In this document: one piece after another, positions 9,174 through 17,041 of the stretch
Layout of the letters: every line of letters starts with the position of its first letter
How positions within the stretch are numbered: position 1 is the first letter of the stretch
Translations under genes and position numbers: made by a program
From: Streptomyces decoyicus
GTDB lineage: Bacteria > Actinomycetota > Actinomycetes > Streptomycetales > Streptomycetaceae
Direction of reading: 5' to 3'
Assembly (NCBI RefSeq): GCF_019880305.1
Contig: NZ_CP082301.1
Location: forward strand, 4,588,001 to 4,652,000
DNA length: 64,000 nt
Notes under the pieces: generated by a model
The model's database searches: none
Seen by the model: only the letters and a program-made list of their open reading frames with translations
What the model was told of the DNA's origin: nothing

Positions 9174-9632
9174 TCAGGACGTGGTGGTGAGGGGCGACTT
9201 CGCCGCACTCATGGAGGCCGGGACCATCTGGGGGTTCCAGTAGTCGCGGTAGTGCGTGAAGCGGCCCTTCACGACCGTCACCACGGCGATGTACGGCATC
9301 TCGTACGGGGCGCCGGTCGCCACGATCTCGCCGACGGCGCGCATTTCGACCACGACGGTGTCCGGGGCGTCGGTCCGGTGGATCTCCAGGTGGGGGAAGG
9401 CGTGGACGTCGATGTGATCGGGATGGTCCTGCAGGTACGCGGCGACCGCCGCCCGGCCCTCCAGTCGCTTCGGAAAGCCGTCCGGGGCGAAGGGGAACTC
9501 GAAGACCACGTGCTCGTCGCACAGGGCCACCCAGCCGTCGATGTCCTTGTCCAGAAGCAGTTGCAGCCCGTGGCGGTAGACCTCCGCCGGCGCCGTGGGG
9601 GTGAGGGGGGTGCCGCGTTCGCTGTCGTTCAT
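9174..9632 (-). CDS. SnoaL-like / NTF2-fold protein
   Basis: 152 residues with the cone-shaped NTF2/SnoaL-like pattern: YRHGLQLLLDKDIDGWVALCDEHVVFEFPFAP at the start, a middle RLEGRAAVAAYL helix, and GRFTHYRDYWNP near the end. Family members include polyketide cyclases, epoxide hydrolases, isomerases and binding proteins; the Asp/His pairs here are compatible with a small hydrolase or isomerase but do not identify the substrate. First gene of the operon with the NmrA-like oxidoreductase; together they look like a small detoxification or tailoring pair. Its promoter lies in the 107 bp shared with the divergent tetR gene, which carries two operators. Confidence 0.8.
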   Translation of the reverse strand: MNDSERGTPLTPTAPAEVYRHGLQLLLDKDIDGWVALCDEHVVFEFPFAPDGFPKRLEGRAAVAAYLQDHPDHIDVHAFPHLEIHRTDAPDTVVVEMRAVGEIVATGAPYEMPYIAVVTVVKGRFTHYRDYWNPQMVPASMSAAKSPLTTTS

Positions 9633-9667
9633 GGGGATGCCTCGCCTCTACACTGGGGGCACAATGT

Positions 9668-9719
9668 GGACCGATGGTCCGGTTAGCCGTTGCCGCAACC
9701 ATACGGACCGACAGTCCGT
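9668..9719. promoter_or_regulatory. Paired TetR operators
   Basis: Two related palindromes lie between the divergent SnoaL-like and tetR genes. Site 1, 9668-9680, is GGACC-GAT-GGTCC. Site 2, 9703-9719, is ACGGAC-CGACA-GTCCGT. Both share a GGACCGA core and their centres are 37 bp apart. This is the arrangement expected for autoregulation by the adjacent TetR protein and control of the divergent operon. Confidence 0.7.
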
Positions 9720-9739
9720 TTCGTAAAGGGGGTCCTCCC

Positions 9740-10351
9740 ATGGCCGAACGCAAGGCGCGCGCGGACGCGCTCCGCAACCGCGAGACCGTCCTGGCGGCCG
9801 CCGACGAGCTCTTCGCCCGCAGTGCGAGCCCCCGCGGCGTGTCGATGGACGACATCGCGGTGGCGGCCGGGGTCGGCAAGGGGACGCTCTTCCGCCGCTT
9901 CGGCGATCGCACCGGACTGATCCGGGCGGTCTTCGACGCACGGATCGAGCCCCTGCGGCAGGCCGTGGAGGAGGGGCCGGCGCCGCTCGGCCCGTCGGCC
10001 GCACCGCGCGAACGGGTGCCGGCACTGCTCGATGCCGTTCTGTGCTTCAAGCTCGACCACCGCCATCTCTCCCTCGCCCTGGAGGAGGCCGGCAGCGGCA
10101 GCCCGTACCAGGGGGCGTCCTACGCGTGGTGGCACGGCGTGCTGCGGGACACGCTGGAGCAACTGCCCGAGGCGGCGGCCGGACCGGCCGCGGACAGCGA
10201 CTTCACCGCGCACGTCCTGCTGGCCGCCACCCGCGCCGATCTGGTCGAGCACCTCGCCGACCAGGAAGGCATGACCCCCGGGCGGATGAGGGCCCGACTG
10301 GCGGCCTTCGTGGGCAGGGTGCTGGGCGACGGGCCTGACGGGCGGGGCTGA
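9740..10351 (+). CDS. TetR-family transcriptional repressor
   Basis: 203 residues. N-terminal helix-turn-helix: RETVLAAADELFAR, then VSMDDIAVAAGVGKGTLFRRFGDR, the canonical recognition region at about 30-55. The C-terminal ligand-binding domain (about 65-200) is variable and not assignable to a ligand. ATG 9740 was chosen: it follows GGGGGTCCTCCC and starts MAERKARADALRNRE; an upstream in-frame ATG at 9674 lies inside the operator. Divergent from the SnoaL-like/NmrA-like operon, which it most likely represses together with itself through the two palindromes at 9668-9719. Confidence 0.88.
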   Translation: MAERKARADALRNRETVLAAADELFARSASPRGVSMDDIAVAAGVGKGTLFRRFGDRTGLIRAVFDARIEPLRQAVEEGPAPLGPSAAPRERVPALLDAVLCFKLDHRHLSLALEEAGSGSPYQGASYAWWHGVLRDTLEQLPEAAAGPAADSDFTAHVLLAATRADLVEHLADQEGMTPGRMRARLAAFVGRVLGDGPDGRG

Positions 10352-10388
10352 CGAGCCGGAGGCCTGACCCCGGCGCCCCACGGCGTGC

Positions 10389-10915
10389 TCATCCGCCGAC
10401 GGGGAGACCGGCCCAGCCGGCCAGCGCACGGGCCCGTTCGGCGCGGCGGGTCTGCACGTCCGTGGTGCAGGTGGCCCATGCGACATGGCCGTCGGGGCGG
10501 ACGAGGATCTCCCGCACCCCGTCGAGGTCGGCGCGGGAGTCGTGCCCGGTGACGGTGAAGGCGGCCACCCGTGACCCCCAGCCCGTATCGACGGGCCGCT
10601 GCATCTCGTCGTCCCCCGCGAGGTCCAGCAGGAGGAACCGGCCGTGCGGCAGGAGTTGGTAGACGCGGACCGCCCCCGATCCGGCCGCCGTGAGCGCGAT
10701 ATCGGGCATCCGCCGTCCCGCCGACGGGTGGGCGCCGGCGTCGGCGGGCGGATAGCCGGTGTCGAGCGCCGAAACCAGCCCGGCCAGACGGCGGTTGACC
10801 TCCTCGATGCCCAGCAGTCCGGCCATCAGCTTGCGCAGTGCGGTGGCCGGCCGCCGATACGAGGGCAGCAGGGGCAGCTCCGCAAGCAGCGTCTTGAAGG
10901 CCCTGCTCTGATGCG
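10389..10915 (-). pseudogene. C-terminal remnant of a FAD-dependent monooxygenase
   Basis: The minus strand below about 10915 encodes the last 170 or so residues of a PHBH/rifampicin-monooxygenase-type flavoprotein: a helical stretch with LLGIEEVNRRLAGLVSALD, then the C-terminal thioredoxin-like domain starting AGRRMPDIAL and ending with VRPDGHVAWAT. The N-terminal FAD domain (GxGxxG) and the substrate domain, normally about 350 residues, are absent. The frame stays open upstream to 11048, but there it is antisense to an unrelated plus-strand fragment (10915-11058), so homology stops abruptly near 10915. This looks like a deletion or recombination joint. No start codon with homologous context exists, so it is probably not functional. 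Confidence 0.7.
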
Positions 10916-11058
10916 TGCTCTGCATCGCCGTCGTCGTCAACGTCTCCAGCGGTTTCGCCTTCGACGGGGTGCAGCAGGTACTGATCAGCGTCGCCGGCGG
11001 CGTCGTGGTGATCGGGTCGGGGGTGGGGCTGTTCCTGAAGCGCACCAAGCGGTGCTGA
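10915..11058 (+). pseudogene. C-terminal fragment of a membrane protein
   Basis: From the joint at about 10915 the plus strand reads 47 residues to a TGA at 11058: a weakly hydrophobic start, then a transmembrane segment (VLISVAGGVVVIGSGVGLFL) and a basic tail KRTKRC. A stop lies in frame immediately upstream and there is no ribosome binding site. It abuts the monooxygenase remnant on the other strand, so both appear to have been truncated at one event. The parent family is not recognised. Confidence 0.4.
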
Positions 11059-11090
11059 CGCCGGAGGGGGCCGCGCGGGCCGGGGCCGGG

Positions 11091-12341
11091 TCAGCTGCCG
11101 ATCAGCTGGAGCGCACCCCACAGCGCCACCGTCGACAGGGCCAGTGCGGCGGGCACGGTGAGCAGACCGAGGCGGGTGAATTCCCTGAGCCGGACATCGT
11201 GTTCGTGGTGGTGGACGATGCGCCGCCACAACAGGGTGGCCAGGGATCCGGCGTAGGTGAGGTTGGGGCCGATGTTCACCCCCAGGAGCACGGCAAGGAC
11301 CGCACCGGGGCCGCTCGGTGCGGCCAGCAGGACCAGCACCAGCACGGCGGGCAGGTTGTTGATCACGTTGGCGAGTACGGCGGCCAGCGCGGCGGTGCCG
11401 AGCAGGGCGGGGAGCGAGGTTCCGTCGGGCAGCACGTGCCCGAGCGCATCGGCGAGCCCGTTGTCGACGACCGCGCGGACGACGATGCCCAGGGCCAGTA
11501 CGAAGGCGAGGAACGGCAGCCCGGCGGACCGGACGACGGCGGCCGGGGTGGTGTCGCGCCGGGCGAGCGCACGGGCCGCCATGACGAGGGCGCCGGCCGC
11601 GGCGGCCCAGGCCGGATCGATGCCCAGTGTGGAGGTCAGCGCGAAACCGGCGAGCGTGCCGGCCACCGTCACCAGCGCGAACAGCGGGAGTTCGGGCGGC
11701 TCGGCGGTGCTCGGGCCGGGTGTCGCGGCGGCCAGGTCCGTGGCGAAGAAGCGGCGGAAGACCAGGTATTCGACACCGATCGCGACCAGCCACGGCAGCG
11801 CCATCAGCGCACCGAACCGGGTGAAGCTCAGCCCGCTCGCCGTGAAGGCCAGCAGGTTCGTCAGGTTGGAGACGGGCAGCAGCAGGGACGCGGTGTTCGA
11901 CAGATGGGTGCAGGCGTAGACATGGGGTCGGGGACGGGCGCCCATGTGCGCGGCGGTGGCGAACACGACGGGAGTCAGCAGGACGACGGTGGCGTCCAGG
12001 CTCAGTACGGCCGTGATGGCCGACGCGAGGGCGAAGACCGCGCCCAGGAGGCGGCTGGGCCGCCCCGCGGCCCAGCGCGCCATCCAGGTCCCGCAGGCGT
12101 GGAAGAGCCCCTCGTCGTCGCAGAGTTTGGCGAGGACCAGCACCGCGGCGAGAAAGCCGATCACCGGTCCCAGCCGCTCCGCCTCGTCGCGGACATGGGC
12201 CACCGGGATCACGCCGGCCACGATCACCACGGCGGTGGCCGGCACCGCGAAGACCGCCTCCGGCAGCCGGAACGGCCGGATCACGGCCCCCACCAGGACG
12301 ACGCACAGCATGGCGAGGGACAGGGATTCGGCAAGCACCAT
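11091..12341 (-). CDS. ArsB/NhaD-type ion transporter (SLC13-like permease)
   Basis: 416 residues with about 10-12 transmembrane segments. The pattern fits the ArsB/NhaD (ion transporter) superfamily: two repeats, with conserved SLDATVVLLTPVVFA in the first half and ANVINNLPAVLVLVLL plus GVNIGPNLTYAGSLATLLW in the second; these re-entrant hairpins form the ion site. Members export arsenite/antimonite or exchange Na+ for H+, or move dicarboxylates. No arsR, arsC or arsA-type neighbour with arsenic context is adjacent, so the substrate is undecided. ATG 12341. It is followed on the plus side by an intergenic 19-bp tandem repeat and then a tetR gene of the same orientation, 155 bp away, probably separately transcribed. 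Confidence 0.8.
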   Translation of the reverse strand: MVLAESLSLAMLCVVLVGAVIRPFRLPEAVFAVPATAVVIVAGVIPVAHVRDEAERLGPVIGFLAAVLVLAKLCDDEGLFHACGTWMARWAAGRPSRLLGAVFALASAITAVLSLDATVVLLTPVVFATAAHMGARPRPHVYACTHLSNTASLLLPVSNLTNLLAFTASGLSFTRFGALMALPWLVAIGVEYLVFRRFFATDLAAATPGPSTAEPPELPLFALVTVAGTLAGFALTSTLGIDPAWAAAAGALVMAARALARRDTTPAAVVRSAGLPFLAFVLALGIVVRAVVDNGLADALGHVLPDGTSLPALLGTAALAAVLANVINNLPAVLVLVLLAAPSGPGAVLAVLLGVNIGPNLTYAGSLATLLWRRIVHHHEHDVRLREFTRLGLLTVPAALALSTVALWGALQLIGS

Positions 12342-12424
12342 GCGCGGGATGGCCCTTTCGTGCAGCGGACCGTGACGGGGCGGGCGAAGGCCTCACCCGG
12401 GGCTCATGGGCCATGCCACCCGGC

Positions 12425-12462
12425 GCGCCACGACGGGCGCCACGCGCCACGACGGGCGCCAC
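12425..12462. repeat. 19-bp perfect tandem duplication
   Basis: GCGCCACGACGGGCGCCAC occurs twice head to tail (12425-12443, 12444-12462), and a third copy starts but breaks after GCGCC. Each unit has a GGCGCC palindrome near its end. It lies in the 155 bp between the transporter and tetR genes. Confidence 0.8.
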
Positions 12463-12496
12463 GCGCCTCGCCGGTGCGCGGGCGTGCCGACGGAGG

Positions 12497-13069
12497 TCAG
12501 TGCGGCGGCATCAGCCCGGCAAGCGTCGCCTCCACCAGGCCGCGCGCATACGCCGCGTCCAACGGGCCCGGCCGGAAGACCAGGCGGTACATCATGGGGG
12601 CGACGATGTGGTCCATCACGAGTTCGGCGTCCGGGACCTGCTCACCGCGGTCGGCGGCGCGGGCGAGGATGACGCCCACCTGCTCGGCGGCGTAGGCCGA
12701 GCACTGCCCCGCGTTGCTGCCGTCCGGATCACCGGCGAGCGCGTCACGGATGTAGGCCCGGCCCGGGGGCGAGGCCATCTCTTCCAGGAACTGCTCGGCC
12801 CAGGCCTCCAGGTCCGTGCGCAGCGCTCCGTGGTCGGCGGGCGGTGCCTCCGGGCGGAGGCGTTCGACGGCCACGTCGGAAAGCAGTTCCTGGAGGTCTC
12901 CCCAGCGGCGGTAGATCGTCGACGGCGTGACGCCGGCGCGCGCGGCGACCAGAGGGACCGTCAGCGCCGCTCGGCCCTGCTCGGCTTCGAGGGCACGCAC
13001 GGCGGCATGCACCGATTCCTGGACGCGGGCGCTGCGTCCCCCGGGGCGGGTCATCGGCCTGGGGCTCAT
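12497..13069 (-). CDS. TetR-family transcriptional repressor
   Basis: 190 residues. The helix-turn-helix spans about 18-62: VQESVHAAVRALEAE, LTVPLVAARAGVTPSTIYRRW. The C-terminal half resembles the TetR_C_11/16-like domains but gives no ligand. ATG 13069 is used; MTRPGG five codons later is an alternative. Divergent from the MBL-fold hydrolase gene at 13196. The 126 bp between them contain two palindromes, one overlapping a clear promoter for the hydrolase, so the hydrolase is probably this repressor's target and the repressor regulates itself. Confidence 0.86.
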   Translation of the reverse strand: MSPRPMTRPGGRSARVQESVHAAVRALEAEQGRAALTVPLVAARAGVTPSTIYRRWGDLQELLSDVAVERLRPEAPPADHGALRTDLEAWAEQFLEEMASPPGRAYIRDALAGDPDGSNAGQCSAYAAEQVGVILARAADRGEQVPDAELVMDHIVAPMMYRLVFRPGPLDAAYARGLVEATLAGLMPPH

Positions 13070-13112
13070 GACTCCACCTTAAGGGCTCGGCGGGGCACAG
13101 CGACACATAAAA

Positions 13113-13171
13113 GCAAACTGTTTGCGTTAGAGCTCCGCCCGCGCTAGCCTGACATAACGCAAAGATTTTGC
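13113..13171. promoter_or_regulatory. Paired TetR operators around the hydrolase promoter
   Basis: Two palindromes: GCAAAC-T-GTTTGC at 13113-13125 and GCAAA-GAT-TTTGC at 13159-13171, centres 46 bp apart, both containing the half-site GCAAA. A plausible promoter reading into the MBL gene overlaps site 1: -35 TTGCGT at 13122-13127, 17-bp spacer, -10 TAGCCT at 13145-13150. Site 2 would lie just past the transcription start, so binding at both sites should block initiation. Confidence 0.7.
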
Positions 13172-13195
13172 TTTTGGTCCACGAGAGGACAGCTC

Positions 13196-14098
13196 ATGCA
13201 TGCCGTCAGTGAAGCGGTCCCCGCCTGGACGGTCGGCGAGATCACCGTCCGCCGTATCGACGAGACCGCGCTCCCCGCGCCGACCGGCCGGTGGCTGCTG
13301 CCCGAGGCCACCCCGGACGTGCTGGCCCAAGCCCCCTGGCTGCGGCCGGACTTCGCCGACCAGAACGGTGACCTGCGCCTGGCCACGCACAGCTTCGCGC
13401 TGGAGGTGCAGGGCATGCGCCTCCTCGTCGACACCGGCATCGGCAACGGCAAACCCCGGACCAACCCCGCCTGGGACCACCTCGACACGGACTATCTCCA
13501 GCGGCTGACGGCGGCCGGCTTCGCCCCGGAGACGGTGGACCTGGTCCTCCTCACCCATCTGCACACCGATCACGTCGGCTGGAACACCGTCGCCGACAAG
13601 GACGGCTGGGTCCCCACCTTCCCCCGCGCCCGCTACCTGACGTCCCGTACGGAGTGGGACCACTGGTCCGGCCAGGACATGGACGACGCCCGCCGCCAGA
13701 TGTTCCGGGACTCCGTCCACCCCGTCCGCGACGCCGGACAGCTCGACCTGGTCGACGTGCCCGCCGAAGGCGCCGAGGTCGCCCCCGGCGTCCGCCTCCT
13801 GCCCACCCCCGGTCACACGCCCGGCCAGTTCGCCGTGGAGCTGCGCAGCGCCGGGCAGACGGCCCTGATCACCGGCGACTGCCTGCACCACCCGGTCCAG
13901 CTGTCGCGCCCCGACATCGGGAGCTGCGTGGACACCGACCCCGCACAGGCCGCGGACACCCGCCGCACCCTTCTCGCCTCGCTGGCGGGCACCGGCACCC
14001 TGCTCCTGGGCAGCCACTTCCCGCCGCCCACGGCAGGCCGGGTCCGCTCCGAAGGCGGCGCCTACCGCCTCGCGCCCGTGGGACCGGACCACGGATGA
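13196..14098 (+). CDS. MBL-fold metallohydrolase
   Basis: 300 residues of the metallo-beta-lactamase fold. Metal-binding motif HLHTDHVGW at about 122-130 (H-x-H-x-D-H), a further LLPTPGHTPGQ histidine at about 205 and GDCLHHPVQLS aspartate at about 230, with a C-terminal GSHFPPP histidine: a complete dinuclear zinc set. The order and the RIDET..PAP N-terminus resemble quorum-quenching lactonase-like and alkylsulfatase-like MBL proteins; the true substrate is unknown. Start ATG 13196 with ribosome binding site GAGAGGA. Expression is probably controlled by the divergent TetR through operators at 13113-13171. Confidence 0.85.
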   Translation: MHAVSEAVPAWTVGEITVRRIDETALPAPTGRWLLPEATPDVLAQAPWLRPDFADQNGDLRLATHSFALEVQGMRLLVDTGIGNGKPRTNPAWDHLDTDYLQRLTAAGFAPETVDLVLLTHLHTDHVGWNTVADKDGWVPTFPRARYLTSRTEWDHWSGQDMDDARRQMFRDSVHPVRDAGQLDLVDVPAEGAEVAPGVRLLPTPGHTPGQFAVELRSAGQTALITGDCLHHPVQLSRPDIGSCVDTDPAQAADTRRTLLASLAGTGTLLLGSHFPPPTAGRVRSEGGAYRLAPVGPDHG

Positions 14099-14120
14099 CC
14101 CCTGATCACGGATGATCACC

Positions 14121-14176
14121 GGGGGAGGGGAGGGGAGGGGAGGGGAGGGGAGGGGAGGGGAGGGGAGGGGAGGGGG
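14121..14176 (+). repeat. (AGGGG)n G-tract repeat
   Basis: Eleven consecutive pentamers (one GGGGG, then ten AGGGG) plus one extra G, in the 92 bp between the convergent MBL and GerMN-lipoprotein genes. Each unit offers a four-G tract separated by a single A, an ideal G-quadruplex geometry on the plus strand, and it would appear in the 3' end of the MBL transcript. Confidence 0.95.
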
Positions 14177-14190
14177 ACGGGGAACGGGGC

Positions 14191-14685
14191 TCAGCGCTGA
14201 AGGAACTGCTGGCACCGGTACGGCCCGACGCGCTCCCCGTCGCCGGCGATCACCACCTGGACCTTGTCCGGGCGGGTGCCGTGGACGAGGACCTCGGCAC
14301 GGGCGAGGGTGCAGACCAGCTGGCCGGTGGCCTGGTCCTGGGAGGAGCCGGCGGGATAGCCCGGAGCGACGACGGTGACCTCGCCGTCGTCGGCGTCGGC
14401 GTGGAAATCCACGTCGGTGGGGAGGAGATTGGTCAGCCCCTCGGCCCGCTCGGCCGGGGACGGTCCCGCGATCAGCAGTTTGAACGCATCGTCGAGCTGG
14501 TCGAACGTCACGTCAGGCCGGGGCACCCCCCGCGGGCCGTTGTCGGAGGCGAAGTAGATCCGCATGCCTTTCGAGATCCCGGAAGGGGCGGTGCCGCCGT
14601 CCGTGACGCCGGTGGGACGGATACCGCAGCCCGCGGCGGCGAGGGCGAGCACACAGCAGGTGAGGGCGGTGCGGGGGCGCGTCAT
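14191..14685 (-). CDS. GerMN-domain lipoprotein of the two-component operon
   Basis: 164 residues. Lipobox LALAAAGCG at about 13-21 gives a lipid-anchored exported protein. The mature part has a GerMN-like core: IYFASDNGPRGVPR, a helix DDAFKLLIAGPSPAERAEGLTNLLP, and later strands. GerMN lipoproteins accompany actinobacterial sensor kinases (AfsQ loci, LpqB of MtrAB) and probably modulate the sensor at the outer face of the membrane. The start ATG 14685 overlaps the kinase stop by four bases (ATGA), so the two are translationally coupled. It is the last gene of the response regulator - kinase - lipoprotein operon. Confidence 0.82.
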   Translation of the reverse strand: MTRPRTALTCCVLALAAAGCGIRPTGVTDGGTAPSGISKGMRIYFASDNGPRGVPRPDVTFDQLDDAFKLLIAGPSPAERAEGLTNLLPTDVDFHADADDGEVTVVAPGYPAGSSQDQATGQLVCTLARAEVLVHGTRPDKVQVVIAGDGERVGPYRCQQFLQR

Positions 14686-16214
14686 GAGGCGGATTCCGTA
14701 CGGCGGGGGATGCGGAGGGTGAAGACGGCGCCGGTGTCCGGAGCCGGGGGTGCGAGTTCGATGGTGCCGCCGTGCAGGCGGGCGTTCTCCAGGGCGATGG
14801 CCATGCCCAGTCCGCTGCCCTCGGAGCGGCTGCGGGCGCTGTCGGCCTTGTAGAAGCGGTCGAAGACATGGCGGGCGACCTCGGGGGCCAGCCCTGGGCC
14901 GTGGTCGGCGACGGAGACGGTGAGCCGGTCGTCCGCCGCCCGTACGGTGACGGTCACCGGCGGCGCGCCGTGCCGGAGGGCGTTGCCGACGAGATTGGCG
15001 ACGATGACGTCGAGACGGCGGCGGTCGAGCCGGGCCCGGATGCCCGGAGGCAGATCGGCCACGACCTGGTCGGTCCAGCCGCGTGCCGCGAGCGTCGCGC
15101 GCACCGCCTCGGCCATGTCCAGTTCGTGGACCGTGAGCGCCACGGCGCGGGCGTCGAAGCGGGATATCTCGATGAGGTCGTCGACGAGCCGGGCCAGCTT
15201 GGCGGTTTCCGCGCTGACCGTACGGGCCGCGTGCGCGGTGTCGGGGGTGAGCTGGTCGGCGTCCTCCTCCAGGACGCTGGAGACGATCGTCATGGCGGCG
15301 AGCGGGGTGCGCAGCTCATGGGAGACATCGGCGACGAAACGGCGGGCCAGGGCCTCCTGTTCGCGCAGCTCGCCGACGCTGTGCTCCAGCGCGCCGGCCG
15401 TTTCGTTGAACGTGTGGGCGAGTTCGGCCAGTTCGTCATGGCCCTTCTCCTCGACCCGGATGCTGAGCTCGCCGGTGGCCAGCCTGCGCGTGGCCCGTGC
15501 CAGTTTGCGGACCGGCCGCAGCACCGTACGGGCCGCGAGCAGCGCCAGGACCGCGGCCAGCAGCACCACGGGCACCAGGCCGCCCTGCACACTGCGCACC
15601 AGCTCGGCGGTGTCGCGTTCCTCCTCGGCCAGGGAGACGGCCGCGAATATCTCGACCCCGGACGGCTGCCCTGGACTGCCACGGCCGGCCGGTGCTTCCA
15701 GGCCGACCGGCGCGCCGAGCGCCAGCCAGGGCTTCCCGCCGTACTCCACCCGCTGGAGAGAGACCCGGGTGTGGGTGCGCACGGCCGCGCGCAGCTCGGG
15801 AGTGATCCGGGTGCGGTCCGCTGACGGGTCGGAGGAGGCGGTGTAGTCGCGGTACCGGGCGACGACCAGTGAGCCGTGCAGGCCGGACGAGATATCGGTG
15901 GCGAACCGGGCCATGGACCGGGGGTCGGTGGGGACGTCGAACTCCGCCGCCCGCCCCTCGACGAGGCTGCGGAAGTCGTCGACGGCGGCGTTCTGGGCCC
16001 GCTTGAGGACCGCCTCCCGCGATTCCCGGTACGCCAGTCCGGTGGCGGTGACCGCGCTGATCAGGGCGACCACGACGACAGTGATGATCAGCCGCCCGCG
16101 AAGCCCGTCAAGGCGGGGGAGCCGCCTACGGGCCCGCGGCGCGGCCCTCGCGCCCGTCGCCGGAGCGCCCGTCCCCGCGGCCCTCTCCGTGGAGCTCCCC
16201 TTCCTGCTCCTCAT
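14682..16214 (-). CDS. AfsQ2-like sensor histidine kinase
   Basis: 510 residues. Arg-rich cytoplasmic start, transmembrane segment 41-62, extracytoplasmic sensor 63-210, second transmembrane segment 211-231, HAMP domain 230-285, then the phosphoacceptor region FVADVSHELRTPLAAM with H299. ATPase boxes follow: N box NLVGNALRHG, G1 DHGPGLAP, F box VFDRFYKAD, G2 GSGLGMAIA. It autophosphorylates and passes phosphate to the response regulator encoded 7 bp upstream. The sensor region has no recognised ligand domain. Start ATG 16214 was chosen because an earlier in-frame start at 16253 would overlap the regulator. The gene order regulator-kinase-GerMN lipoprotein equals afsQ1-afsQ2-lipoprotein, but the divergent neighbour differs from sigQ, so orthology is not certain. 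Confidence 0.9.
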   Translation of the reverse strand: MRSRKGSSTERAAGTGAPATGARAAPRARRRLPRLDGLRGRLIITVVVVALISAVTATGLAYRESREAVLKRAQNAAVDDFRSLVEGRAAEFDVPTDPRSMARFATDISSGLHGSLVVARYRDYTASSDPSADRTRITPELRAAVRTHTRVSLQRVEYGGKPWLALGAPVGLEAPAGRGSPGQPSGVEIFAAVSLAEEERDTAELVRSVQGGLVPVVLLAAVLALLAARTVLRPVRKLARATRRLATGELSIRVEEKGHDELAELAHTFNETAGALEHSVGELREQEALARRFVADVSHELRTPLAAMTIVSSVLEEDADQLTPDTAHAARTVSAETAKLARLVDDLIEISRFDARAVALTVHELDMAEAVRATLAARGWTDQVVADLPPGIRARLDRRRLDVIVANLVGNALRHGAPPVTVTVRAADDRLTVSVADHGPGLAPEVARHVFDRFYKADSARSRSEGSGLGMAIALENARLHGGTIELAPPAPDTGAVFTLRIPRRTESAS

Positions 16215-16221
16215 CGCGCGC

Positions 16222-16908
16222 TCACAGCGGCCCGAAGCGATAGCCGAAGCCACGCACCGTCTGGATGTAGCGCGGCTTGGCGGGGACGTCCTCCAGCTTG
16301 GCGCGCAGCCGCCCGACCGCCGCGTCCACCAGCCGGGAGTCGCCCAGGAAGTCGTGTTCCCAGACGAGCTCCAGCAGCTGTTCCCGGCTGAAGACCCGGC
16401 GGGGGGCGGCCGACAGCTCCATCAGCAGCCGCAGCTCGGTGGGCGGGAGCGGGACGGGGGTGCCGCGCTTGGTGACGGTCAGCCCGGCCCGGTCGATGAC
16501 GAGCCCGGCGAAGTCGTCGCTGTCCGTGCGGGTGACCGGACCGGCCCGGCGCAGCGCCGCCCGGATACGCGCCTCCAGCACCTGGCCGGTGATGGGCTTG
16601 ACCACATAGTCGTCGGCGCCCGCCTCCAGCCCGCTGACCACGTCCCGATCGTCACCGCGGGAGGTGAGCATGATGATGGGCAGCTGGCCCCGGCCGCGGA
16701 TGCGCCGGCAGACCTCGAAGCCGTCGATACCGGGCAGCATCAGGTCGACCACCGCGATCTCGATGCCGCCCTCGCACGGGCGGGACAGCAGCTCCAGGCC
16801 CGCCTCGCCGCTGGCGACGGCGTCGACCTCATGGCCGCGCCGACGCAGCACCAGCTCCATTCCGTCCCGTACGGACATGTCGTCCTCGATCAGCAGCACA
16901 TGCGGCAT
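16222..16908 (-). CDS. AfsQ1-like response regulator (OmpR/PhoB family)
   Basis: 228 residues. Receiver domain at 1-118: acidic pair E8-D9-D10, phosphoacceptor D55 in VVDLMLPGIDG, the T/S switch in IIMLTSR and K105 region VVKPITG. Winged-helix effector at about 130-228 with TPTELRLL-like PPTELRLLMEL, the recognition helix DSRLVDAAVGRLRAKLED and VRGFGYRFG. Start ATG 16908 (MPHVLLIEDD) precedes the receiver directly. It is the first gene of the kinase-lipoprotein operon and is divergent from the lipoprotein-adaptor-MacB efflux operon; by analogy with many Gram-positive cell-envelope systems it probably switches that operon on, as well as itself. Confidence 0.92.
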   Translation of the reverse strand: MPHVLLIEDDMSVRDGMELVLRRRGHEVDAVASGEAGLELLSRPCEGGIEIAVVDLMLPGIDGFEVCRRIRGRGQLPIIMLTSRGDDRDVVSGLEAGADDYVVKPITGQVLEARIRAALRRAGPVTRTDSDDFAGLVIDRAGLTVTKRGTPVPLPPTELRLLMELSAAPRRVFSREQLLELVWEHDFLGDSRLVDAAVGRLRAKLEDVPAKPRYIQTVRGFGYRFGPL

Positions 16909-17041
16909 GCCGTCGATTATGGGCGAGGGTTTGTGCAGCTCAGGAGTTATCCACAGGGCGAAAGCGCGGTCCGGCGGCATTGTTACGTTCTCATCATGCG
17001 GCCGTGGAACGGCCACCAACTAGGGCCCTGACATTGGCCGC

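Noticed and set aside
11091..12341. Arsenite efflux pump call (arsB)
   Set aside because: The fold fits, but no arsenic genes are adjacent and NhaD or SLC13 function is equally compatible.
14191..16908. Naming the two-component genes afsQ1/afsQ2
   Set aside because: Gene order and sequence are similar, but the sigQ gene that normally faces afsQ1 is replaced by an efflux operon, so a paralogue is as likely. Described as AfsQ-like only.
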